Below are positions 44,085 through 53,903 of a stretch of DNA of 64,000 nt, piece after piece. The position numbers and the translations under genes are program-made. This stretch comes from Campylobacter majalis (lineage in GTDB: Bacteria; Campylobacterota; Campylobacteria; Campylobacterales; Campylobacteraceae). Each line of letters opens with the position of its first letter. Within the stretch, counting starts at the first letter, position 1. The stretch is from NCBI RefSeq assembly GCF_905120465.1, contig NZ_CAJHOF010000004.1, positions 62,001 to 126,000 on the forward strand, in the 5' to 3' direction. The notes under the pieces were generated by a model. It made no database searches. It was given only the letters and a program-made list of their open reading frames with translations, and had not been told where the DNA came from.

Positions 44085-44996
44085 GCATAAATTTAATACA
44101 TCAAAATACGTTAGCCAAATCTAGTTTAATAGGAATTTTAACTTACTACCTTATAAGATCTCTTATTAATTTTGGTAAAATTTTAACTTTGCCATACTCA
44201 TTGCTTTGCAAAAGCATCGGCATAATCATAAATTTTTATGCTAAACACTCTACAATAAAGCTTTTTATTTGCTTTAATTTTAAATTTTGTTGTATTTTAT
44301 TTTTATTGATAAATTTGTAAATTTTAGCCTTATATATTATTGTTTTACAATTGACTTTTATAAAGTCTTATCGCATAAAATCGGTGCATTTAAATATACA
44401 AAATTTTACATATACCAACCATATAAATAAAAACCCAACAAAAATTTAAGTAAATTTTCTTTTATTAATTTAAGTGGTATTTAATAGATATTTTTCGTTA
44501 TTAAATCTAAACCCTACTTCATTTTGTTCTTAACTGTAAGCAAAACACACTCTTTTATATCTTTATCAAAGAGAGTGCAAACACAAGAATTTTGCTTAGT
44601 CTATGCTTGGAAATTTTTATATCATTTGTGTGATTTTATCATTAAATTTATCTTGTAGCACTTTATGCTAACTACAAGCTACGTATATGCCTTGTTTATT
44701 TATCTTTATTGCTTCATTAAAGTTAGATATTTTCTCGCGCTCTTAAGTCATTACAATTTTGATATTTTATTTATAGTTTTTTCTGAAATATTGCAAATTT
44801 AAGCTATATTTACAGTTTTTAATCAAGGCTTATATTTATAGCTATAAGCTTAGTAAAGCAAAAAATACTTAATAATTTAAAGAAATTTCTTTTTAGAAAT
44901 TTGGGAGTAAATTATATATTTATTTTTATTAATGATTTTATAACTTAAAGCTTTCTTTCTTTTGAAGGGCAAGATATGCCCACAATAAAATAAATT
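44085..44996. other. gene-free AT-rich island
   Basis: About 910 bases between the convergent flaG operon and lpxD hold no credible gene. A repeat shared in inverted orientation with 59281-59350 lies at 44498-44565. A degenerate hairpin of the GAAACAT family (TTGC TTT GCAA) lies near 44205-44215. Near lpxD there are two small hairpins: AAATTTCT-TTTT-AGAAATTT (44883-44902) and GGGCA-AGATA-TGCCC (44967-44981); the latter could end lpxD transcription but has a poor T tail. Confidence 0.5.
44498..44565 (+). repeat. interspersed repeat, copy 1
   Basis: About 65 bases similar to the reverse complement of 59281-59350. Identical blocks are AAGCAAAACACACTCTT (44538-44554) and TACTTCATTTT (44515-44525), in the same order and at similar spacing. 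Both copies sit in gene-free islands. Confidence 0.65.
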
Positions 44997-45953
44997 TTAC
45001 GACTTTTTGACTAGCCTTAAAATTTTAGCTTGCAATTTAAAAAATGCATCAAGTTCCATTATCGGATACGCACCTGCATACTTCTTGCCACCTTTTAAGT
45101 CTTTGCTTACGCCACCTCTAGCTGCAACTTGAGCAAAGTCTCCTATATTAACATGTCCAGCCGAACCACTTTGTCCGCCCATTACAACATTTCGTCCAAG
45201 AGTTGTCGAACCAGCCAAGCCAGTTTGAGAAACAAGCAGTGAATTTTCACCTATATCGCAGTTATGTCCGATTTGCACTAGATTGTCTATCTTTGTGCCA
45301 CGTTTTATAATCGTGCTTTCAAACACACCTCTATCAATAGTAGTGCAAGCTCCTATCTCAACATCATCTTCTATAACAACATTGCCATTATGATAAATTT
45401 TGACATGTTCGCCACTCTTAGTATGAGCAAAACCAAAACCATCTGAGCCGATAACGCAATTTGCATTTAGATGACAATTGTCACCTATAATGCAATCATT
45501 ATAAATTACAACGTTTGGGTGCAATATACAATTAGCCCCTACTTTTACGTTATCGCCCAAAAATACACCACTCATTAGTATCGTATCTTCGCCTATTTCA
45601 ACGCCCTGACCGATATAAACATTTGGCATTACCTCAACGCTTATTGGTATTTTTTGTGCCTTTTGACTGACAAAAAGTTCTTTAGCGTAATCCTTGCTAA
45701 GAATTGCAAAAGCAAGATGCGGATTATCACACACTACAGCAATAACTCCACTTGGTACCAAATCCAACATATCGTGCTTTATCAGCACAGCACTCGCACC
45801 ACACTGGCTTAAAAATTTAGCATTTTTTTGACTATCGCAGTAGCTTAACTCGCCCAACTTTGCATTTTGCAAGGAATTTAATGCCAAAATTTCAACATCA
45901 TCTCCTATAAATTTTGCATCTATTTTATTTACTATTTGACTTAACTTCATCAT
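44997..45953 (-). CDS. lpxD: LpxD, UDP-3-O-acylglucosamine N-acyltransferase
   Basis: LpxD (318 residues) adds the N-linked acyl chain in lipid A synthesis. An N-terminal uridine-binding domain is followed by hexapeptide repeats of a left-handed beta helix (from about 100), and the catalytic His is in [10 protein letters not shown]. The end [12 protein letters not shown] is the acyl-carrier-protein-binding helix region. Two consecutive ATG codons overlap the ilvH stop. Confidence 0.95.
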   Translation of the reverse strand: MMKLSQIVNKIDAKFIGDDVEILALNSLQNAKLGELSYCDSQKNAKFLSQCGASAVLIKHDMLDLVPSGVIAVVCDNPHLAFAILSKDYAKELFVSQKAQKIPISVEVMPNVYIGQGVEIGEDTILMSGVFLGDNVKVGANCILHPNVVIYNDCIIGDNCHLNANCVIGSDGFGFAHTKSGEHVKIYHNGNVVIEDDVEIGACTTIDRGVFESTIIKRGTKIDNLVQIGHNCDIGENSLLVSQTGLAGSTTLGRNVVMGGQSGSAGHVNIGDFAQVAARGGVSKDLKGGKKYAGAYPIMELDAFFKLQAKILRLVKKS

Positions 45954-46414
45954 TGTATATCCATTAGTACCGAACCACTTCTTACTAAGTCTATCGGATT
46001 AAATTTTTTTACGATTTTTAAAAAACAATCTATTCGTTTAGCATCATCAGCTATCATTGCTACGACATAGTTTTCAGTTACGTTTGCAATTATACCATTA
46101 TAACTTCGCAACATTGCTTCAAAATTTGCTAAATTTTCTCCAAGTGGAATTTTGACTAAAAGCATCTCTTTTTCTATAAATTCCCCACTCTCTATAACTT
46201 TATATGTTGGTATTAATTTATGTAGCTGCTTTACTATTTGCTCAAATACTCTCTCATCACCATTAGTGACTATACTAACGCGAGAATATGGACTTTCTGG
46301 AATTGGTGCGACGGTTAGACTGTCTATGTTGTAACCACGCCCCGAAAACAATCCAGAAATCCTAGACAAAACACCATCTTCATTTATTACCACTACTGAT
46401 ATTACTCGTCTCAT
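45950..46414 (-). CDS. ilvH: IlvH, acetolactate synthase regulatory subunit
   Basis: This 154-residue small subunit has an N-terminal ACT domain ([20 protein letters not shown]) that binds valine for feedback control, and a C-terminal domain that activates the catalytic subunit. It lies 7 bases after ilvI and is coupled to lpxD. An N-terminal RRVISVVV start is typical. Confidence 0.95.
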   Translation of the reverse strand: MRRVISVVVINEDGVLSRISGLFSGRGYNIDSLTVAPIPESPYSRVSIVTNGDERVFEQIVKQLHKLIPTYKVIESGEFIEKEMLLVKIPLGENLANFEAMLRSYNGIIANVTENYVVAMIADDAKRIDCFLKIVKKFNPIDLVRSGSVLMDIQ

Positions 46415-46421
46415 TTTGCTC

Positions 46422-48101
46422 TTACTCCAACATCATATTATATATAGCCGCACCAGCTGGAACCATAGGCATTACATTCTCAAACCTATCAACGACGACA
46501 TCTATCATCGCCACTTTATTTGCATTCATGGCGTCTTTAAGTGCTTTTTCAAACTCACCCTTAGTGCTTACTCTATATCCGACTCCGCCAAAACTTTCAA
46601 CTAGTTTGACAAAATCAGGCTGTATGCTTAAATCTGTATTTGAGTATCTCTCTTCATAAAATTTTGTCTGCCACTGGCGAACCATTCCTAAGAAATTGTT
46701 ATTTAGTATAATGTTTATAACAGCTTTGTTTTCTACAACAGCCGTCATTAGCTCTTGTATATTCATAAGTATCGAACCATCACCTGTGAAATTTACAACG
46801 CACTTATTTGGATATGCAAATTTCGCACCTATCGCAGAAGGCAGCCCAAATCCCATTGTTCCTTGACCGCCACTTGTTATAAACTGTCTTGGATAACTAA
46901 ACGGATAAAATTGTGCCGCCCACATCTGATGCTGTCCAACATCTGTCGTAATGATAGCATCATTGCCCACGATTTTAGCGGTTTGTTGTATTACCCATTG
47001 TGGTTTTATAGGCTCATTTGTGTCATTATATTTTAGAGGATAAAGCTCGGTATATCTTGCTAATGTTTCATGCCATGGCTTTAACTTTTGCAAATCAGTT
47101 TTAACCTTTGGCATCATCTCTTCTAAAACACATTTTAAATCCCCAACTATTGGATAGTGAGCATTTACTATCTTTGAGATAGAACTTGGATCGATATCTA
47201 CATGGATAATCTTTGCATGTTTTGCAAACTCGTCTAATTTACCAGTTATTCTATCGTCAAATCTGGCTCCAAGTGCTATAAGCAAATCAGCTTCACTTAA
47301 GGCTATGTTTGCCGTATAGCTACCGTGCATACCAGCCATGCCTAAATTTAACACATCATCATGCTCTAGTGTGCCAAGTGCCATTAGTGTCTGTACTGCT
47401 GGTATGTTTGTTTGTTTAGCAAATTCTCTTATTGCCTGTGCTGCACCAGATGCTATCGCCCCACCCCCAATATACAGCAATGGTCTTATAGCTTCATTTA
47501 TCGCATCTGCAGCCTTTTTTATCTGTTTTGAATTGCCCTTGTATGTTGGCTTGTATGTTGGCATATTTATTTCACTTGGATATTCAAAATTGCCAATTGC
47601 CGCTGTAACATCCTTTGCTATATCTATATGCACAGGTCCTGGTCTGCCTGTCTTTGCTATATAAAACGCCTCTTTTAAAATTCTTGGCAAATCTGCTATT
47701 TTGGTAACTAAATAGTTATGCTTAACACATGGGCGAGAAATTCCAACCGCATCTATCTCTTGAAATGCATCAGTTCCGATTAAAGACGAAGCAACTTGTC
47801 CGCTTATAAGCACCAAAGGAATACTATCAGAATACGCCGTAGCTAGTCCAGTAACAGCATTTGTAAAACCTGGACCAGACGTTACAAATGCCACGCCCAC
47901 TTTTCCAGAAGCTCTGGCATATCCATCAGCCGCATGAAGTGCTGCTTGTTCATGTCTAACTAGCACATGTTTAAAATAAGTTTGTTTATAAGTCTCATCA
48001 AATATATTCAAAGCCGCACCACCAGGATAGCCAAAAACTATCTCAACACCCTCAGCTCTCAAAGCCTCACTAACCATCTGTGAGCCATTCAATTCTCTCA
48101 T
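46422..48101 (-). CDS. ilvI: IlvI, acetolactate synthase catalytic subunit
   Basis: This 559-residue thiamine diphosphate enzyme makes acetolactate or acetohydroxybutyrate for valine, leucine and isoleucine. The catalytic Glu is in LVRHEQAALHAADGYAR; the thiamine-binding GDGSILMNIQELMTAV region and NNNFLGMVRQWQ are conserved. It is the first gene of ilvI-ilvH-lpxD and has a promoter at 48127-48154. Confidence 0.96.
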   Translation of the reverse strand: MRELNGSQMVSEALRAEGVEIVFGYPGGAALNIFDETYKQTYFKHVLVRHEQAALHAADGYARASGKVGVAFVTSGPGFTNAVTGLATAYSDSIPLVLISGQVASSLIGTDAFQEIDAVGISRPCVKHNYLVTKIADLPRILKEAFYIAKTGRPGPVHIDIAKDVTAAIGNFEYPSEINMPTYKPTYKGNSKQIKKAADAINEAIRPLLYIGGGAIASGAAQAIREFAKQTNIPAVQTLMALGTLEHDDVLNLGMAGMHGSYTANIALSEADLLIALGARFDDRITGKLDEFAKHAKIIHVDIDPSSISKIVNAHYPIVGDLKCVLEEMMPKVKTDLQKLKPWHETLARYTELYPLKYNDTNEPIKPQWVIQQTAKIVGNDAIITTDVGQHQMWAAQFYPFSYPRQFITSGGQGTMGFGLPSAIGAKFAYPNKCVVNFTGDGSILMNIQELMTAVVENKAVINIILNNNFLGMVRQWQTKFYEERYSNTDLSIQPDFVKLVESFGGVGYRVSTKGEFEKALKDAMNANKVAMIDVVVDRFENVMPMVPAGAAIYNMMLE

Positions 48102-48126
48102 ACTAACCCTTTGAAAATTTTCATGT

Positions 48127-48154
48127 ATTATAGCTTATAATGTTGAAAATTCAA
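48127..48154 (-). promoter_or_regulatory. sigma-70 promoter of ilvI
   Basis: On the minus strand TTGAAT (48149-48154), 16 bases, TATAAT (48127-48132), ending 25 bases upstream of the ilvI ATG. The short leader leaves no room for a leader-peptide attenuator. Confidence 0.55.
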
Positions 48155-48217
48155 TGTTTTATATACAAAATTATAATTATCAAATTAAATAAATAACAAT
48201 TTGTAACAAATTTCTAA

Positions 48218-48922
48218 CTAAAACGGCCAAATTGTTTCAAGTATTCTTGTCCCCCACGGCTTTTTAGTCGCCTTATCAACTTCGCCTTCAGTTTTATATA
48301 AAATTTTTGCATCGGCAATATAGCGTGAATCAATCTCATTTTTTTGAGAAATATCATGCGGACGAATAACACCAGTAACTTGAATAATTTGCTTTTCGCC
48401 ATTTATTAAAAGCTCCCTATTGCCTTCGATAAAATAATTACCATTGTTTAAAATTTTTATAATTCTAGCCGATATTGTCGTAGTAAATCTCTCGCTTCTA
48501 TTTGTGGTGCCAGAGCCAGTAAATGCATTTTTGCCACCTGCTTTAAAGCCAATATTGCTTACTTTATTTAGCTCACTAGCAATCTTGCTCATCCTATCTT
48601 CTCCGACAAATGCCCCACCACCAAGTGAGATGGTGCTATCTCTATTTGTATTTTTAGATCCACTTGAGCTTTGAGATGCATTTTCTGAAATAACTATAGT
48701 CACGATATCATTTACATTCATGGCTTTTCTATCTGAAAAAAGTGGATCTTTACCCTTGCCATACAAACTACCAGTGTTTGCTACGCCAACATTTGTCTCT
48801 TTTGCTGGTAATTGCTCTACATAAACTGGTGGTCTCATGTCTATTTTAGGATCAACGCTCGGAGTACATCCAGCCAAAAGTAAAAAAATGCTTAAAATTT
48901 TAATTTTATTTTTAAATTTCAT
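48218..48922 (-). CDS. flgH: FlgH, flagellar L-ring lipoprotein
   Basis: FlgH (234 residues) builds the outer-membrane L ring. The start at 48922 gives a lipoprotein signal ending in LLLAGC and follows AGGTGC; a longer frame to 49051 would overlap pta and is rejected. SLYGKGKDPLFSDRKAMNVNDIVTI (read as two pieces around FSDRKA) and the IVTGVIRPHDI-like end region (QVTGVIRPHDISQ) are family marks. It is divergent from pta. Confidence 0.93.
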   Translation of the reverse strand: MKFKNKIKILSIFLLLAGCTPSVDPKIDMRPPVYVEQLPAKETNVGVANTGSLYGKGKDPLFSDRKAMNVNDIVTIVISENASQSSSGSKNTNRDSTISLGGGAFVGEDRMSKIASELNKVSNIGFKAGGKNAFTGSGTTNRSERFTTTISARIIKILNNGNYFIEGNRELLINGEKQIIQVTGVIRPHDISQKNEIDSRYIADAKILYKTEGEVDKATKKPWGTRILETIWPF

Positions 48923-48989
48923 AAATGCACCTGTAATTTTAATATTTTTTATGATAAAATTGCCAAAATAATCCCAGAAAGGAGAATTT

Positions 48990-50360
48990 ATGAGATCTTT
49001 ATATCTAAATTGTGCTGAAAATCTTGTAAAAGTACAAGAGCATTTAAGCAAAAAATTTAGTAAAGTTGCCGTTTTTGAGATAAAAATTGGCGAAAAAGAG
49101 CAAGAGTTGCTTCAAAGTGGTCGAGAAAAAGAATTTTTCATTGACATTATTAATAAATTTGAAGCCGTTAAAAATGAAAACGACTTTGTTATAGTTGTAG
49201 GTTGCGAAGGATTTGGCGTGGTTGGACGCTTTGAGCTAAATCTCAAAATTGCAAAAAATCTAAACACACCTGTTTATTCATGCAACAACAAAGAAGCACT
49301 AAAAAGCTTAGTGCCAAACTCAAAACTTATAATATCAGACGATATAGACGAAATTATTAATGCAAAACAAGAGATAATCACTCCATACAGTTTTGAAAAT
49401 ATCCTAACAAATCGTGCAAAACTAGCAAATAAAACAATCGTTTTACCTGAGAGCAACGATGATAGAATCTTAAAAGCTTCTGACGCATTACTTAAAAAAG
49501 ATATAGTTAAGCTTATTATTTTGGGAGATGATGCTGTTATAAAATCACGTGCAAAAGAACTCGGTTTAAATTTAGACAAAGCAAGAATAATAAACCCTGA
49601 AAATAACGAATACACAGACAAAATCGCAAGTGAAATTTTTGAAAGAAGAAAATCAAAAGGCATGAGCGAAGAACAAGCTGCCAAACTAGCCAAAGACAGG
49701 ACATATTTTGGAACTATGCTAATTGAAATAGGCGAAGCTCACGCTATGGTAAGTGGCGCTAGCACAACAACCGCTGAGACGATCCGCCCTGCCCTTCAAC
49801 TAATCAAAACAAAACCTGGCGTTTCAATAGTATCAGGATTATTTTTCATGTCTTTAGACGAAGAGGTGCTTTTATACGCTGACTGTGCTATCACTCCAAA
49901 TCCAGATCCAGAAGCACTAGCAAGCATTGCTGTAAGCACAGCCGATAGTGCCAAAGCGTTTGGTTGGGAGCCAAAAGTCGCACTTTTAAGCTATTCAACT
50001 GGCGAAAGTGGCACAGGTCCTGACGTAGATGCAGTAAAAGAGGCAGCTAGAATTTTAAAAGAAAAAGCACCTGAGTTAAAATTTGCAGCACCAATTCAAT
50101 ACGACGCAGCGGCTGATATCAGCGTAGGTGCAAAGAAAATGCCAGGCAATGAAGTAGCCGGAAACGCAAATGTGTTTGTGTTCCCTAGTTTAAATGTCGG
50201 CAATATCTGCTATAAAGCCGTTCAAAGAAGTGCAAATGCACTAGCAATTGGACCAGTGCTTCAGGGATTAAGAAAGCCGGTTAATGATTTAAGTCGTGGT
50301 TGTCTAGTAGAAGACATAATCAATACAGTTTTAATAAGTGCAATTCAAGCAGGAGAATAA
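48990..50360 (+). CDS. pta: Pta, phosphate acetyltransferase
   Basis: Pta (456 residues) interconverts acetyl-CoA and acetyl phosphate. A reduced N-terminal domain (about 1-130) is followed by the catalytic PTA domain, with GTMLIEIGEAHAMVSGASTT, SYSTGESGTGPDVD and FPSLNVGNICYK. It is much shorter than E. coli Pta (about 700). AAAGGAG precedes the ATG, and ackA follows after 3 bases. Confidence 0.95.
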   Translation: MRSLYLNCAENLVKVQEHLSKKFSKVAVFEIKIGEKEQELLQSGREKEFFIDIINKFEAVKNENDFVIVVGCEGFGVVGRFELNLKIAKNLNTPVYSCNNKEALKSLVPNSKLIISDDIDEIINAKQEIITPYSFENILTNRAKLANKTIVLPESNDDRILKASDALLKKDIVKLIILGDDAVIKSRAKELGLNLDKARIINPENNEYTDKIASEIFERRKSKGMSEEQAAKLAKDRTYFGTMLIEIGEAHAMVSGASTTTAETIRPALQLIKTKPGVSIVSGLFFMSLDEEVLLYADCAITPNPDPEALASIAVSTADSAKAFGWEPKVALLSYSTGESGTGPDVDAVKEAARILKEKAPELKFAAPIQYDAAADISVGAKKMPGNEVAGNANVFVFPSLNVGNICYKAVQRSANALAIGPVLQGLRKPVNDLSRGCLVEDIINTVLISAIQAGE

Positions 50361-50363
50361 TAA

Positions 50364-51551
50364 ATGAAAATATTGGTATTAAACGCAGGTAGTAGTTCAA
50401 TTAAATTTCAATTACTTTTAATGGATAAAAATGAAAGCATAGCAAGTGGATTAATAGAGCAAATCGGACAACCAAGCGGACATGCTGAGTTAAAAGCAAA
50501 TGGACAAAAATACGAAAGAAATCAAGAAATTAAAGACCATCATGTTGGTTTGGCTATCATGAGCGAGTTACTAAAGGAAAGTGGCGTATTAAATAGCCTA
50601 ACTGAACTAGATGGTATCGGACACAGAGTAGTGCATGGCGGCGAGAGCTTTAAATCATCAGCAGTCGTAACTGCCGAAGTTATTAAAAAAATTGAAGACA
50701 ACATCCCACTAGCACCACTTCACAATCCAGGTGCATTAGCCGGTATTAAAGCCGCAATGAGCGAGAGCGGAGATATACCTCATGTAGTTGTATTTGATAC
50801 AGTGTTTCATCAAACAATGCCAGAAGAAGCATACAGATATGCTATACCTTACGATGTAGCTGTCAAACATCATGTTAGAAGATATGGCTTTCATGGCACC
50901 TCTCATCAATACGTAAGCCAACAAGCTGCTAAATTCTTAGGCATCCAAAATGATAAATTTAATGCCATTACACTTCACCTTGGAAATGGTGCTTCAGTAA
51001 GTGCTATCAAAAACGGCAAGAGCGTAGATACATCTATGGGACTAAGCCCACTTGAGGGTCTTATCATGGGAACAAGAAGTGGCGACATAGATCCAGCTGT
51101 TATAACATACCTAATTGCTCAAGGCGAAATCACAGCCGATCAAATTGATAATTTCTTAAATAAAAAAAGTGGCTTACTAGGTATATGTGGCACAAACGAT
51201 ATGCGTGATATCGGCGAAAGAGTAGAAAAAGGCGACAAACAAGCAACACTTGCATTTGATATGTTTTGCTATAGACTTAAAAAATACATCGGTGCATACT
51301 ATGCTGTAGTTGGTAAGCTAGATGCGATAATATTCACAGGTGGTATAGGCGAAAATGACCAAGCTATGAGAGAGAAAGTTTGTGGTGAATTAGCTCATTT
51401 TGGCATCAAAATAGACAGTGCTAAAAACAGAGACAGAAGCAACAGAGGTGATAGATGCCTAGATGCTGACGGTGCTACAATTAAAACGCTTGTAATACCA
51501 ACAAACGAAGAGCTTATGATAGCTTCTGAAGTTGTAAGACTTACAAAATAA
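50364..51551 (+). CDS. ackA: AckA, acetate kinase
   Basis: AckA (395 residues) converts acetyl phosphate and ADP to acetate and [17 protein letters not shown] at the start, [31 protein letters not shown] and FTGGIGEN are the standard motifs. It forms a two-gene operon with pta and ends at a clear terminator. Confidence 0.97.
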   Translation: MKILVLNAGSSSIKFQLLLMDKNESIASGLIEQIGQPSGHAELKANGQKYERNQEIKDHHVGLAIMSELLKESGVLNSLTELDGIGHRVVHGGESFKSSAVVTAEVIKKIEDNIPLAPLHNPGALAGIKAAMSESGDIPHVVVFDTVFHQTMPEEAYRYAIPYDVAVKHHVRRYGFHGTSHQYVSQQAAKFLGIQNDKFNAITLHLGNGASVSAIKNGKSVDTSMGLSPLEGLIMGTRSGDIDPAVITYLIAQGEITADQIDNFLNKKSGLLGICGTNDMRDIGERVEKGDKQATLAFDMFCYRLKKYIGAYYAVVGKLDAIIFTGGIGENDQAMREKVCGELAHFGIKIDSAKNRDRSNRGDRCLDADGATIKTLVIPTNEELMIASEVVRLTK

Positions 51552-51553
51552 TT

Positions 51554-51585
51554 AAAAGCGGTTGAAAAACCGCTTTTTTATTTTT
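51554..51585 (+). terminator. terminator after ackA
   Basis: AAAAGCGGTT - GAAA - AACCGCTTTT, a 10-base stem with a tetraloop followed by a T-rich tail, 3 bases after the ackA stop. Confidence 0.92.
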
Positions 51586-52411
51586 ATATCATTTAACATA
51601 AATCATATATCAAAACTATATAAAATTTTAATCCAAAACACCCCACTACAAAACCGCAATAAGCAATCTTTCTCGCACCAGCACCAAAATTACAAGAAAT
51701 TATATTTTAGAGATGTTTTTCAAAACAAAGTCGCAAATCACATTTATTATTTACATTTAAAACAAAATTTATATAAATTTCCACGCCATTATAAACATTC
51801 TCACTAATACAAAAACATCATACCTGTTTTAAAAAACTACTTTTATTTCGCTTTTTAGAGAAACATTTTGCTTTGCAAAAGTGCTTCGCTTATTTTATAA
51901 AGATTTAAATCTCAAAGCAAATGCGTAAAATTTATTAAGCGGACTTTAATACATAAAACAACAAATAAGATACACTTATAAATTATCTTTTAAAATCCAA
52001 ATAACAAATACCGTCAATCACAATAAAAACTACTTAATGAAAATAAAGCATTTGTTTTGCTCGTAACTACAAATCAAAAACAAAAAATAAAAGTTTATAC
52101 ATAAATTATCAAGCATTATCTTACTCTTAAGCTTTTACTAAATTTATTATAATAAAAAACAAATAACAATCTTGAAAATTTATATATTACAGATAGTTAA
52201 AAGTCTCATTATAGACTTTGTTTATAATTATAAACATATAAAATAAAGCCTTATTTTATAAAAACAAGCTTATAGTCTTATGAGAGTTTTTGTATGCCAA
52301 AACTACAACATAAAGACTTGTATTAGATACTAAATTCGTCAAATTTAAGAATAAAATTTTTAAAACTAAAGCACATTAATACCAAAATAAATAAGAAAAA
52401 TTTTACCAAAT
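51586..52411. other. gene-free AT-rich island
   Basis: About 825 bases between ackA and ogt have no credible gene. An open frame at 51562-51807 starts inside the ackA terminator and has low-complexity composition, so I do not call it. One copy of the GAAACAT hairpin repeat lies at 51860-51903, and a weak match to the 44498/59281 repeat lies around 51968-51995. Confidence 0.5.
51860..51903 (+). repeat. GAAACAT hairpin repeat, single copy
   Basis: GAAACAT, then TTTTGC-TTT-GCAAAA (6-base stem), then GTGCTTCGCTTATTTTATA. The same plan recurs three times in tandem at 58785-58905 with different stem sequences. Confidence 0.6.
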
Positions 52412-52930
52412 TTAGCAAAAAATAGATTTGTTTTGCTTGGTTGTATTTTTTTCTAGTTGCAATAATTTTTCCTTTATATCAAGTCCCCCAGCATATCCTA
52501 TTAATTCTGCGTTTGAGCCTATTACTCTGTGGCATGGTATTATTATTGATATTGGGTTGTGCTTGACTGCACCACCGACAGCTTGTGCCGACATCTTTTT
52601 TATGCCTTTTTGCATAGCTATTATGTGTGCTATTTCTTTATATGTTTTTGTCATTCCATACGGAATTGATGTTAATATTTGCCAAACATTTTTGCGAAAA
52701 TTTGTGCCATTTGGCTTAAGTCTTGGTGTAAAATTTGCAATTTTTTTACTAAAATATATATCTAGCCATGATTTTGTTTCATCAAAAATCGCTAAATTCT
52801 TATATTCGCAACTATCTATACTATCTTGTAAATCAAGTTGTGTTTCAAACAATAAAGCGGTCAAATTTTCACCATCAGATGTTAGCGTTATAGTACCTAG
52901 TATAGATTCATATGTGTTTATATATTTCAT
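52412..52930 (-). CDS. ogt: methylated-DNA-protein cysteine methyltransferase
   Basis: This 172-residue suicide repair protein removes alkyl groups from O6-alkylguanine. The acceptor Cys is in IIPCHRVIG, followed by GYAGGLDIKEKLLQLE. The N-terminal domain is short, without the Ada regulatory part, as in Ogt-type enzymes. It stands alone between gene-free stretches. Confidence 0.93.
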   Translation of the reverse strand: MKYINTYESILGTITLTSDGENLTALLFETQLDLQDSIDSCEYKNLAIFDETKSWLDIYFSKKIANFTPRLKPNGTNFRKNVWQILTSIPYGMTKTYKEIAHIIAMQKGIKKMSAQAVGGAVKHNPISIIIPCHRVIGSNAELIGYAGGLDIKEKLLQLEKNTTKQNKSIFC

Positions 52931-53198
52931 CTTGTAATCATAACAAAAATCAAAATAATTTTAAATAAATTTCAAGGCTTAATGAAGCTTGTGGACAAAT
53001 TTTAAACAAATTTTATAGTTTTAAAACAAACAATATCTATTTCTAGGCAAAATAGTCCTTAAAAAGCTACTAGAAGTAAGCTGTAAATTTTACGACAATA
53101 ACCAAAAGCGACTTTTAAGTGTTGATTGCTGTTGAGTTTTTTGATAAATTTAATATTTTTTTGATAAACTTATGCGTTTATTTTAGGGAGAAATTACG

Positions 53199-53888
53199 AT
53201 GTTAGATTTTGCAACACTTAGTGAGCATTTAGAAAAATTTCCAAATATATTTGAGCGGATTTTGCTTCCAGCCATCAATGAGACACTTTACATGAGCATG
53301 GTTTCAACTTTTTTAGCATTTGTTATTGGACTTGTTCCTGCTGTTTTGCTTGTCTTGTCTGATAAAGATGGGCTTAAACCAAATCCAAAACTCTATTTTA
53401 TGCTTGATGTCGTGATAAATACTTTTCGTAGCTTTCCATTTATCATTTTAATCATCGTTTTGATACCGGTTACACGCATGATCGTGGGAACTAGTATCGG
53501 CACGACCGCAACTATCGTGCCACTAACCATCGGTGCAGCACCATTTGTAGCAAGGCTTATCGAAAGTGCATTTAAAGAGGTCGATCGTGGCATTATCGAA
53601 GCAGCAAAGAGCTTTGGTGCGTCAAATTTTCAGATCATCTTTCGTATAATGTTTGTTGAAGCCCTACCATCGATCATCTCAGCCTTTACTTTAACATTTA
53701 TAGTAAATATCGGCTTTTCAGCGATGGCGGGAGCCGTGGGCGGTGGCGGTTTGGGAGCTGTGGCGATAAACTATGGCTATCAAAGATTTCGCCCTGATAT
53801 TATGTTTTACACCGTCGTGATACTCATAATAATGGTGCAAATCGCACAAATTTTAGGAAATTTTGCGTATAAAAGGACAAAAAAGTAG
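53199..53888 (+). CDS. metI: MetI, methionine ABC transporter permease
   Basis: MetI (229 residues) has about five membrane helices and the EAA loop for contact with the ATPase (IEAAKSFGASNFQIIFRIMF in part). NTFRSFPFIILII and AMAGAVGGGGLGAVAI are typical. The partner ATPase metN, normally adjacent, is not found here or elsewhere in the window. The gene runs convergently into the WG-repeat gene, which separates it from the metQ genes. Confidence 0.92.
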   Translation: MLDFATLSEHLEKFPNIFERILLPAINETLYMSMVSTFLAFVIGLVPAVLLVLSDKDGLKPNPKLYFMLDVVINTFRSFPFIILIIVLIPVTRMIVGTSIGTTATIVPLTIGAAPFVARLIESAFKEVDRGIIEAAKSFGASNFQIIFRIMFVEALPSIISAFTLTFIVNIGFSAMAGAVGGGGLGAVAINYGYQRFRPDIMFYTVVILIIMVQIAQILGNFAYKRTKK

Positions 53889-53903
53889 CCACTTTGGCTA
53901 CTT
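53883..53903 (-). terminator. terminator between metI and WG-repeat gene
   Basis: AAGTAGCC - ACTTT - GGCTACTT, an 8-base perfect stem that contains both convergent stop codons. On the minus strand it is followed directly by TTTT and so terminates the WG-repeat gene; on the plus strand there is no T tail. Confidence 0.8.

Noticed and set aside
44967-44981. GGGCA-AGATA-TGCCC hairpin as a firm lpxD terminator
   Set aside because: The stem is only 5 bases and no T run follows on the lpxD strand; mentioned only within the island entry.
48923-49051. Longer FlgH start at 49051
   Set aside because: It would overlap pta on the other strand and put the lipobox signal 44 residues inside the protein.
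51562-51807. 81-codon open frame after ackA
   Set aside because: It begins inside the ackA terminator and encodes an Asn/His/Lys/Phe-rich product typical of random AT-rich DNA.
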